A program made the position numbers and the translations under genes. Below, in pieces: positions 1 through 4,984 of a stretch of 5,563 nucleotides of DNA (position 1 is its first letter; the number at the start of each line of letters is the position of its first letter). The stretch comes from an uncultured Collinsella sp. (GTDB lineage Bacteria; Actinomycetota; Coriobacteriia; Coriobacteriales; Coriobacteriaceae). The DNA lies in assembly GCA_958372035.1 (NCBI GenBank), contig CATXML010000096.1, positions 1 to 5,563 on the forward strand, written 5' to 3'. Below the pieces are notes generated by a model. It ran no database searches. It saw nothing but the letters and a program-made list of their open reading frames with translations, and was not told the origin of the DNA.

Positions 1-512
1 ACGTTGCCCGAGGCTTCCTTAATACCCATGATGTTGGGGTGCGCGGCCAAGCGCTCTACGTTGCGCTCGCTGATGCCGCAGCCGCAGCGGCCGGGGATGT
101 TGTACAGGATGCAGGGGATATCTACGGCATCGGCAACGGTCTTAAAGTGCTGGTAGATGCCCTCCTCGTTGGACTTGTTGTAGTAGGGGGTAATGAGCAG
201 CAGGCCGTCGGCGCCCAGGCCCTGATAGGTGAGCGACTTGGTGAGCATGGTCTGCGTGGAGTTGGAGCCCGAGCCGGCGATGACGGGGACACGGCCTGCA
301 ACCTGCTTGACCACCGCGGCGACAACGGAGTTGTCTTCATCGTCAGTCATCGTGGCGCTCTCGCCGGTGGTGCCCAGGGTGAGGATGGCGTCGGTACCGT
401 TTTGCAGGTGGAAATCGATAAGGCGCTCGAGCGCGTCAAAGTCGACGCTTCCGTCCTTTTTAAACGGCGTGACGAGGGCGACGATCGAACCCTCGAGGTT
501 GCGGATATCCAT
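1..512 (-). CDS. dapA: DapA module, 4-hydroxy-tetrahydrodipicolinate synthase, partial, with its own start
   Basis: DapA condenses pyruvate with aspartate semialdehyde, the committed step of the diaminopimelate/lysine branch. The first 170 residues, counted from the internal ATG at 512, are in the window. They show the N-terminal GSIVALVTPF strand, the LGTTGES motif (T48, T49, residues 46-52), PYYNKS with Tyr110 and Tyr111, LYNIPGR with Tyr137 and Arg142, and the Schiff-base lysine K165 in GIKEASGN. These match the (beta/alpha)8 barrel family, which is usually about 290-300 residues, so roughly 120 residues lie beyond the left edge. The ATG follows an AAGGAG box with a 6-nt gap, so free DapA could be made from the same mRNA. 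The same frame is also open upstream into LysA. This entry describes the domain and possible second product, not a separate locus. Confidence 0.9.
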   Translation of the reverse strand, partial: MDIRNLEGSIVALVTPFKKDGSVDFDALERLIDFHLQNGTDAILTLGTTGESATMTDDEDNSVVAAVVKQVAGRVPVIAGSGSNSTQTMLTKSLTYQGLGADGLLLITPYYNKSNEEGIYQHFKTVADAVDIPCILYNIPGRCGCGISERNVERLAAHPNIMGIKEASGN

Positions 513-1931
513 GTTCTTCTCCTTCGCTTCCGCGATCTGGATGCGTTTGTTCCACTGAGCGGCGACGGCCAGACGCTCGTCCTGGGCGCGACGGCGGGCA
601 CTTTCGGCGCGCGACTTGGCCAGCAGCTCTCGGCCGCTCGGCAGCACGTCGAGCGTGGCAAAGTAATCGCCCGGGCGCTCAGCGCGGCGGATGAGGTCGG
701 CCGATCCGTCGGGGCGCAGCAATACCTCGGCGGAGCGCAGGCGTCCGTTGTAGTTGTAGCCCATGGAGTAGCCGTGCGCGCCGGTATCGTGGATCACGAG
801 CACATCGCCCATGTCGATATGCGGCAGCTCGCGATCGATGGCGAACTTGTCGTTGTTCTCGCACAGATTACCCGTGATGTCGTAGGTGTCCGTAACGGGC
901 GCTGTGGTCTTGTCGGCGCCACCCGGCTGGCCCATCACCGTGATGTGGTGGTAGGCACCATACATGGCAGGGCGGATCAGGTCGACGGCGCTTGCGTCGA
1001 CACCGATATAGTCCTTGTAGATCTGCTTTTCGTGGATGGCCTTGGTGACCAGGCAGCCGTAGGGCCCCATCATAAAGCGGCCCATCTCGGTGCAGATGGC
1101 CACATCGCCCATGCCGGCAGGAACCAGGATCTCGTCGTATGCCGCGTGTACGCCTTCGCCGATGGCGTGAATGTCGTTGGCCTGCTGCTCGGGCAGATAG
1201 GGGATACCGACGCCGCCGGATAGGTTGATGAAGGCGACGTGTGCGCCGGTCTCGCGCTCCAGGCGCACGGCAAGCTCAAAGAGGATGCGCGCGAGCTTGG
1301 GGTAGTAGTCGTTGGTGACGGTGTTGCTGGCAAGGAATGCGTGGATGCCAAAGCGCTCGGCGCCCTTGGCCTTGAGCGTGCGGAAGGCCTCGAAGAGCTG
1401 CTCGGTGGTCATGCCGTACTTGGAGTCGCCCGGATTGTCCATGATGCCGTTGGAGAGCTGGAACAGGCCGCCTGGATTAAAGCGGCAACTGACCGTCTTG
1501 GGGATTGGCCCCGCAACGTGCTCAAAGAACTCGATGTGGCTGATGTCGTCAAAGTTGACGATGGCACCCAGTTTGTCGGCGAGCTCAAAGTCGGCAGCCG
1601 GCGTATCGTTGGACGAGAACATGATGTCGTGTCCCGTGATACCCAGCGAGCGGGCGATCATGAGCTCGGTATAGCTCGAGCAATCGCAGCCGCAGCCGTA
1701 TTCGTTGAGAATGGAGATGAGCGCCGGGTTGGGGTTGGCCTTGACGGCAAAGTATTCCTTAAAGCCCGGGTTCCATGCAAAGGCGTCGCGCACTTCTTGC
1801 ATGTTGCGGCGGATGCCCGCCTCGTCGTATAGATGAAACGGCGTGGGGAACTGCTCGACGATATGCTCGAGCGTCTCCTTGTCCACAAACGGCTGCTTGG
1901 CCGCATATGCCTCGTTGGGGGTCAATGCCAT
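1..1931 (-). CDS. lysA: LysA-DapA fusion: diaminopimelate decarboxylase joined to dihydrodipicolinate synthase (3' end cut)
   Basis: One open frame runs from ATG 1931 to the window edge (643 codons) with no stop. Residues 1 to about 428 are a fold-type III, PLP-dependent diaminopimelate decarboxylase, which turns meso-DAP into lysine in the cytoplasm. Visible family marks: PLP lysine K64 in FAVKANPN, H197 in HAFLASN (place of the HIGS histidine), the phosphate-binding SGGVG at 238-242, EMGR at 282-285, the dimer-interface CE at 357-358, and the C-terminal GAHGYSMGYNYN at 384-395, where H386 replaces the usual Tyr. The decarboxylase normally ends near FATLD (424-428). Here an Arg/Ala/Glu-rich, probably helical linker (about 429-473) leads directly into DapA (474-643). 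GAGG at 1945-1942, 10 nt before the ATG, is the likely ribosome site; an in-frame TAG at 1949-1947 bars a longer start. The LysA identity is firm. Whether the two domains form one stable protein is inferred from the frame alone. Confidence 0.9.
   Translation of the reverse strand, partial: MALTPNEAYAAKQPFVDKETLEHIVEQFPTPFHLYDEAGIRRNMQEVRDAFAWNPGFKEYFAVKANPNPALISILNEYGCGCDCSSYTELMIARSLGITGHDIMFSSNDTPAADFELADKLGAIVNFDDISHIEFFEHVAGPIPKTVSCRFNPGGLFQLSNGIMDNPGDSKYGMTTEQLFEAFRTLKAKGAERFGIHAFLASNTVTNDYYPKLARILFELAVRLERETGAHVAFINLSGGVGIPYLPEQQANDIHAIGEGVHAAYDEILVPAGMGDVAICTEMGRFMMGPYGCLVTKAIHEKQIYKDYIGVDASAVDLIRPAMYGAYHHITVMGQPGGADKTTAPVTDTYDITGNLCENNDKFAIDRELPHIDMGDVLVIHDTGAHGYSMGYNYNGRLRSAEVLLRPDGSADLIRRAERPGDYFATLDVLPSGRELLAKSRAESARRRAQDERLAVAAQWNKRIQIAEAKEKNMDIRNLEGSIVALVTPFKKDGSVDFDALERLIDFHLQNGTDAILTLGTTGESATMTDDEDNSVVAAVVKQVAGRVPVIAGSGSNSTQTMLTKSLTYQGLGADGLLLITPYYNKSNEEGIYQHFKTVADAVDIPCILYNIPGRCGCGISERNVERLAAHPNIMGIKEASGN
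519..524 (-). promoter_or_regulatory. Internal ribosome binding site for DapA, inside the lysA frame
   Basis: AAGGAG lies 6 nt before the ATG at 512, a near-ideal Shine-Dalgarno. It sits within codons 470-471 (Lys-Glu) of the continuous LysA-DapA frame. It suggests that DapA was, or still is, translated from its own start as well as by read-through from LysA. Confidence 0.7.
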
Positions 1932-1941
1932 GTCCCGTAAA

Positions 1942-2002
1942 CCTCGCTATCCAGACGGCGCCATCTGCGCATCGAATCCGCATAGCGTGGACCCAATGTC
2001 CG
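1942..2002 (-). promoter_or_regulatory. Candidate expression platform of the lysine riboswitch
   Basis: GGATAGCG (1952-1945), running into the GAGG ribosome site (1945-1942), is an exact 8-base complement of CGCTATCC (2009-2002), the 3' side of aptamer helix P1. A second CGCTAT copy (1987-1982) can also pair with ATAGCG. A further hairpin, CAGATG/CGTCTG with loop GCGC, lies at 1967-1952. The ribosome-site region therefore imitates the 5' strand of P1 and can compete for it. No U-run is present, so this looks like a translational switch. Which pairing forms with lysine bound cannot be decided by eye. Confidence 0.5.
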
Positions 2003-2159
2003 GATAGCGCTCCCGCATTGCTGCAGACAGTCCTGTGGGTGTTTCCCACAGGCCCACCAGGTTGTTCGTGCCCGAAAAACCCAGTTCGGCGGGTTTCGCC
2101 TCCCCACGGGGTCAAAGCCTGCCGGCTCGCCCGCGGTTCTTCGTGCCCGCGCCTCTATC
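2003..2159 (-). promoter_or_regulatory. Lysine riboswitch (L-box) aptamer upstream of lysA-dapA
   Basis: On the minus strand the leader starts with GATAGAGGCGCG (from 2159) and ends with GGGAGCGCTATC (2014-2003). GATAG (2159-2155) pairs with CTATC (2007-2003) as helix P1. Between them come the L-box core elements in the right order: GGGGAGGCGAA (2105-2095), CTGGG, a perfect 8-bp hairpin (CCTGTGGG 2052-2045 with CCCACAGG 2039-2032, loop of 5), then CTGTC (2030-2026). These match the lysC leader of Bacillus subtilis in order and wording. Known members bind lysine and switch off lysine synthesis or uptake genes, which fits the downstream LysA and DapA. No poly-U terminator follows, so control is more likely at translation. 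The call rests on motif order and pairing, not on a covariance-model score. Confidence 0.88.
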
Positions 2160-2170
2160 AAGTGGTAACG

Positions 2171-2199
2171 ACCCTACCACGTTGCACTTTACCAAACAA
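2171..2199 (-). promoter_or_regulatory. Putative promoter of the lysA-dapA transcript
   Basis: Reading the minus strand, TTGTTT (2199-2194) and TAGGGT (2176-2171) are 17 nt apart, with an extended TGG just before the -10. Transcription would begin near 2164, only a few bases before the riboswitch aptamer, which supports the placement. The -10 fits only the loose TAnnnT pattern, so this is a moderate call. Confidence 0.45.
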
Positions 2200-2216
2200 G
2201 AGTATTCGTATATAAC
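2188..2216 (+). promoter_or_regulatory. Putative promoter of the amidohydrolase gene
   Basis: TTTACC (2188-2193) and TATAAC (2211-2216) are separated by exactly 17 nt and resemble sigma-70 type boxes (4/6 and 5/6 matches). A start near 2223 would give a leader of about 88 nt before the ATG at 2311. The -35 box directly abuts that of the divergent lysine promoter. Confidence 0.5.
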
Positions 2217-2310
2217 GTTTAAAAAATGCAGGGATATGCTGGAAATAAGGGTATGGCAATCTTGCGGCACAATAGATAGCAACCGGCGCACACCAATGAA
2301 AGGAACCTCT

Positions 2311-3498
2311 ATGACCGAGCTCCAAGAACTCCGCCGCTATCGGCGCGACTTGCACAGGATCCCGGAGCTCGACTTCGATCTTCCGCAGACGATCGCCTAT
2401 ATCGAGGGTGTGTTGGCGCCGCTCGCCTGCGATGTGACCCATCCGTGTCCCAGCTGCGTCTGCGCTTTCTTCGACGCTGGCGTTGGTGCCGCGCATGCCA
2501 CGGCGATTCGCGCCGACATGGATGCGCTGCCCATTGTGGAGGCGACGGGCGCGGCTTTCGCCTCGTCTCATCCCGGCAAGATGCACGCTTGCGGGCACGA
2601 TGGGCACATGGCCATGGCGCTTGCCGCAGCGACGTATGTCGACCGTGCGATTCGCGAGCGGCCGGGTGTCATTAAGCGTAACGTGCTCTTTGTGTTCCAG
2701 CCTGCCGAGGAGACGACCGGTGGTGCCAAGACGGTATGCGAGAGCGGTGTGTTCGAGCGCTATGGTGCCGACCGTATCTTTGGCTTTCACGTGTGGCCCG
2801 ACCTTCCCGCCGGCACGCTGGCGAGCTGTCCTGGTCCATTGCTAGCGCGTTCGAGCGAGACGCATGTGCACATTCACGGGATGAGCATCCATATCGCCAA
2901 GACCTATGGCGTACCGGTCGAGGAGTCGCACGATGCCGCATTGGCGGCAGCGAAGTTTTTGGTTGCCGAGCGCGAGCTGATGGACGAGTTGGGCGCCGAC
3001 GAGCCCTGTATCGGTAAGTTTGGTCTGCTGCGGGCCGGTACGGTTTGCAACGCGGTGGCGGGGGAGGCCCATGTGGCCGGAAGCCTGCGTGTGTTTACGG
3101 ACGACATGTTCGACCGTGCACGCGAGGGTGTGTGCCGCGTGCTTGATGAGGCATGCGCTGCAACGGGCTGCACGTACGATCTCGACTTTGCCGAGGGCTA
3201 TCCGCCGGTCGACAACGACCCCGAGCTGTTTGCCCGAATCGCGCCCGCTCTGCCCGAATTGCAGCTCGTGGACGAGCCGCTGCTAATCGCCGAGGATTTC
3301 GCGTTCTATCAGCGGCATCTGCCGGGCGTGTTCTTCTTGCTGGGCACGGGCGTGCCAGAGGGCCAAGACAACCCGAGTGATTCGGATGGCTGCCCCGCCT
3401 ATGCAACAAGCGCCCTGCATACCGATAGCATGCTCTTTGACGAGGAAATCCTACTCAAGGGCCTCGATGTCGACAAACGATTGCTTGGCTTGGAGTGA
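2311..3498 (+). CDS. M20-family metallo-amidohydrolase (possible N-acyl amino acid or N-acetyl-DAP deacetylase)
   Basis: A 395-residue cytoplasmic hydrolase of the M20 (M20D-like) family, which uses metal ions to cleave amide bonds of N-acylated amino acids. Seen in order: RRDLHRIPEL near the N-terminus, RADMDALPI (67-75), the metal-binding HACGHDGH (92-99), QPAEE (130-134) with the catalytic glutamate pair, FGFHVWP with H160, then the lid/dimerisation domain, EDFAFYQRHLPGVFF near 330-345 and the final metal-ligand candidate H370 in LHTD. The common GKGGHAA motif of the lid is replaced by GMSIHIAK. ATG 2311 is chosen because AAAGGA (2299-2304) sits 6 nt before it; the in-frame ATG at 2296 overlaps that site. 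Divergence from the lysine unit suggests an N-acetyl-diaminopimelate deacetylase like YkuR, but hippurate, indole-acetyl or peptide substrates are equally possible from sequence. Confidence 0.9.
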   Translation: MTELQELRRYRRDLHRIPELDFDLPQTIAYIEGVLAPLACDVTHPCPSCVCAFFDAGVGAAHATAIRADMDALPIVEATGAAFASSHPGKMHACGHDGHMAMALAAATYVDRAIRERPGVIKRNVLFVFQPAEETTGGAKTVCESGVFERYGADRIFGFHVWPDLPAGTLASCPGPLLARSSETHVHIHGMSIHIAKTYGVPVEESHDAALAAAKFLVAERELMDELGADEPCIGKFGLLRAGTVCNAVAGEAHVAGSLRVFTDDMFDRAREGVCRVLDEACAATGCTYDLDFAEGYPPVDNDPELFARIAPALPELQLVDEPLLIAEDFAFYQRHLPGVFFLLGTGVPEGQDNPSDSDGCPAYATSALHTDSMLFDEEILLKGLDVDKRLLGLE

Positions 3499-3500
3499 CG

Positions 3501-3824
3501 ATGGAGCGACGCCGACAGTCTGCCGTGTATAGTCCTGGTGGGTGTGGGTGCGGCTTGCTGCTGCTCCCGGTTATTGCTGTGAGCATTGGCGTGATGTTTG
3601 CGCTTGCTGGGCTGGCTGCGGCGGCACTCGTACTGTTTATCACTGCCATCGGCGTGACGATTTGGCTCTGCCGCAATCGCGAACGACGCCGTGCCGACGG
3701 TAAAACCAATGTCGGCTGGGTCATCTTTCTAATCATTGCGTACCTGCTGAGTGTCAGCTACCTTGTTTTCTTTGTCCTGTTGATGATCAGTGCCTTTACC
3801 GGGGAATCCGTCACGGTGGGTTGA
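3501..3824 (+). CDS. Small three-helix membrane protein, unknown function
   Basis: A 107-residue protein I do not recognise. After a short basic N-terminus (MERRRQS) and a Gly/Cys-rich turn (PGGCGCG), it has hydrophobic segments at about 18-38, 39-57 and 72-96. A strongly basic loop (CRNRERRRADGK, 57-68) between the second and third helices probably faces the cytoplasm. The short tail is TGESVTVG. The ATG begins 2 nt after the stop of the amidohydrolase gene, and its likely ribosome site TGGAG (3491-3495) lies inside the end of that gene, so the two are probably co-transcribed and translationally coupled. A GTG at 3495 is an alternative start. No enzyme or transporter motif is visible. Confidence 0.75.
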   Translation: MERRRQSAVYSPGGCGCGLLLLPVIAVSIGVMFALAGLAAAALVLFITAIGVTIWLCRNRERRRADGKTNVGWVIFLIIAYLLSVSYLVFFVLLMISAFTGESVTVG

Positions 3825-3887
3825 TCACCACTGGCAGACGGTCGCGCAAAGTGCGTTTGCTCGGCGCTTGGACAACTGCATTGGCCG

Positions 3888-3915
3888 TTTACCGCAACCT
3901 TAGCTCTCAGCTAAT
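3888..3915 (+). promoter_or_regulatory. Weak candidate promoter with overlapping dyad, upstream of the FxLYD gene
   Basis: TTTACC (3888-3893) is followed after 16 nt by GCTAAT (3910-3915). The perfect dyad TTAGCT-CTC-AGCTAA (3900-3914) overlaps the -10 and could be an operator. Transcription would start near 3922, just before the large hairpin. Both boxes are imperfect, so confidence is low. Apart from this, 3825-3928 holds only a 5-bp GCAAA/TTTGC repeat (3846-3860) and no convincing terminator. Confidence 0.3.
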
Positions 3916-3928
3916 GAATTCAAGTTCA

Positions 3929-3982
3929 ATCCTTCCTACGATGTGCTGTGTGCCGGCACGGTAGCCGGATCGTAGGAAGGAT
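3929..3982 (+). repeat. 14-bp perfect inverted repeat that would bury the FxLYD ribosome binding site
   Basis: ATCCTTCCTACGAT (3929-3942) is the exact reverse complement of ATCGTAGGAAGGAT (3969-3982). Inside, CCGGC (3953-3957) pairs with GCCGG (3964-3968), which stacks directly on the right arm. The RNA can form a stem of about 19 bp with a 10-nt bulge (3943-3952) on the left. The right arm carries GGAAGG (3975-3980), the Shine-Dalgarno of the gene starting at 3988. No U-run follows, so it is not an intrinsic terminator. It is probably a translational control hairpin or a protein-binding site. Confidence 0.8.
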
Positions 3983-3987
3983 GAATA

Positions 3988-4431
3988 ATGGCAAAAGAGG
4001 GAAAGAAGCCGATCGGCAAGATTGTCCTAGGCGTCATCGTGGTGCTGGTTATCGTCGGTGCCGTGGGCTCTATGGGTGGCAATTCAACCGATTCGTCTGC
4101 GAGCGATTCGGCAAAACCTGCCGAGGCGACACAGCAGGCTGAGGAGCAAAAAGAACCGCAAGAACCGTATACCATTGCTGACGAGGCTGAAGACACCTCC
4201 AATCAGTTTGCCTATAAGATCACGGGCACGCTGACCAATAACACGGACAAGGAAAAGAGCTACATTCAGATTGAGTATGTTCTGTATGATGCCGATGGCA
4301 ACCAGGTTGGAACGGCTCTTGCAAACACCAATCATCTGAAGGCGGGCGGTTCCTGGAAGTTCGAGGCGCTGGGTACGGTGTCTCCCGACCAGGTTGCTAG
4401 CTGGGAGCGTTCGGACGTAAGCGGTTTCTAG
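3988..4431 (+). CDS. Membrane-anchored FxLYD-type domain protein
   Basis: A 147-residue protein. A lysine-rich N-terminus (MAKEGKKPIGK) precedes one hydrophobic segment (about 12-28) with no lipobox cysteine, so it looks like an uncleaved signal anchor. Next comes a flexible Ser/Ala/Glu/Gln-rich linker (about 32-62), then a beta-rich extracytoplasmic domain (about 70-145). That domain carries YVLYDADGNQVGTALANTNH followed by LKAGGSWKFEA, the pattern of FxLYD domains, small immunoglobulin-like modules found on Gram-positive surface proteins and of unclear biochemical role. The start at 3988 has GGAAGG 7 nt upstream, inside the right arm of a strong hairpin, so translation is probably regulated. 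The helix-turn-helix gene follows after 32 nt, suggesting one operon. The function is unknown; the domain call is from pattern alone. Confidence 0.85.
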   Translation: MAKEGKKPIGKIVLGVIVVLVIVGAVGSMGGNSTDSSASDSAKPAEATQQAEEQKEPQEPYTIADEAEDTSNQFAYKITGTLTNNTDKEKSYIQIEYVLYDADGNQVGTALANTNHLKAGGSWKFEALGTVSPDQVASWERSDVSGF

Positions 4432-4463
4432 CATGTTGCATGCACTGGGGGAGGTGAAGTCGT

Positions 4464-4886
4464 ATGCCCGATAAAAAGCTGACTGAGGAGTTGCTCAATG
4501 AGCTTCTCGATGCACCGAACATCGATGGCTATATCAGGGAGCACGACTTTGCCGCCCCGTCGCTTTCGGACTACCTGAAGCAGCTGCTGCAGGAAAAGGG
4601 CTTGGAGCGCTCTCGCGTGGTTCGTATGGCCGATCTCAATGAGACCTTTGGCTATCAGATCTTTACTGGTGCGCGTCACCCGAGTCGCAATAAGGTGCTG
4701 CAGATTGCCTTTGCGATGGCGCTGACGCTCAAAGAGACCAACCGTGCGCTGACGGCTGCCGGGGTGAGCGTCCTCAACTGCAAGGATCGCCGTGATGCGA
4801 TTATCATCTTTTGCATCGATCGCGGGTGCAGCCTCCAAAAGGTCAACGAGGAGCTGTATCGCTTTGGCGAGGAGACGGTGAGTTAG
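4464..4886 (+). CDS. Small Xre/Cro-like helix-turn-helix protein next to a protein kinase
   Basis: A 140-residue cytoplasmic protein. After an acidic N-terminal helix (about 5-28), residues about 34-98 resemble a lambda-repressor/Xre fold: LSDYLKQLLQEKGL (helix 1), SRVVRMADLNETFGYQIFTG (the turn-helix region, 50-69), then HPSRNKVLQIAFAMALTLKETNRAL, the typical helix 4-5 stretch. The C-terminal 40 residues (LNCKDRRDAIIIFCIDRGCSLQKVNEELYRFG) form a further helical part with two cysteines. It has a strong ribosome site, GGAGGTG (4450-4456), 7 nt before the ATG. It lies 32 nt after the FxLYD gene and 98 nt before the kinase. A DNA-binding or kinase-partner role is inferred; the recognition helix departs from classic Xre sequences, so the target is unknown. 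Confidence 0.8.
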   Translation: MPDKKLTEELLNELLDAPNIDGYIREHDFAAPSLSDYLKQLLQEKGLERSRVVRMADLNETFGYQIFTGARHPSRNKVLQIAFAMALTLKETNRALTAAGVSVLNCKDRRDAIIIFCIDRGCSLQKVNEELYRFGEETVS

Positions 4887-4936
4887 CGGCTGATATCTGA
4901 GCCGGCGGAGCTGCCGAACAACGATGCAAACGAACG

Positions 4937-4966
4937 GGGCGCAGATGCCATGGGGTGTCTGCGCCC
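4937..4966 (+). repeat. 13-bp hairpin between the HTH gene and the kinase gene
   Basis: GGGCGCAGA (4937-4945) is the exact reverse complement of TCTGCGCCC (4958-4966). Two wobble and two G-C pairs extend the stem to 13 bp around an ATGG loop. It could end transcription of the FxLYD-HTH operon, but no U-run follows on the plus strand (TGCGCTATG). It might instead be an operator, since it covers the -35 region of the presumed kinase promoter. Confidence 0.6.
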
Positions 4967-4971
4967 TGCGC

Positions 4972-4977
4972 TATGAT
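4972..4977 (+). promoter_or_regulatory. Candidate -10 box for a leaderless kinase transcript
   Basis: TATGAT (5/6 match to TATAAT) ends 7 nt before the A of the ATG at 4985, where transcription would be expected to begin. The only purine-rich stretch, GGAGG (4978-4982), is just 2 nt from that ATG, too close to serve as a ribosome site. Leaderless mRNAs are common in actinobacteria. No clear -35 is seen. Confidence 0.45.
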
Positions 4978-4984
4978 GGAGGCT

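Noticed and set aside
39..1832. Long plus-strand open frames (39-1223 and 1239-1832) opposite lysA-dapA
   Set aside because: They have low-complexity Val/Ala/Gly/Asp-rich translations with no family motifs, and they lie antisense to a frame with clear LysA and DapA catalytic motifs. They are mirror frames of GC-rich coding DNA.
1932..2160. T-box leader or rho-independent attenuator for lysA
   Set aside because: No T-box sequence and no hairpin followed by a U-run. The motifs match the lysine riboswitch instead.
2035..2310. N-terminal extension of the amidohydrolase frame back to 2035
   Set aside because: The added stretch overlaps the riboswitch (opposite strand) and the predicted promoters and has no homology-like character. 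The M20 fold starts at RRDLH, and AAAGGA fixes the start at 2311.
2158..2790. Minus-strand open frame across the amidohydrolase 5' part
   Set aside because: No recognisable motif; it overlaps a well-supported M20 gene and the divergent promoter region.
3846..3860. GCAAA/TTTGC hairpin after the small membrane protein gene as terminator
   Set aside because: Only 5 bp with no following U-run; too weak to support.
3929..3982. Inverted repeat as terminator, invertible switch or mobile-element end
   Set aside because: There is no U-run on either side for a terminator, the 26-bp centre is too short to hold a flipping promoter, and there is no transposase or target-site duplication nearby.
3948..4142. 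Alternative frame starting inside the hairpin loop and overlapping the FxLYD gene
   Set aside because: Its translation is Arg/Gly-rich without motifs, has no ribosome site and overlaps a gene with a clear anchor and FxLYD pattern.
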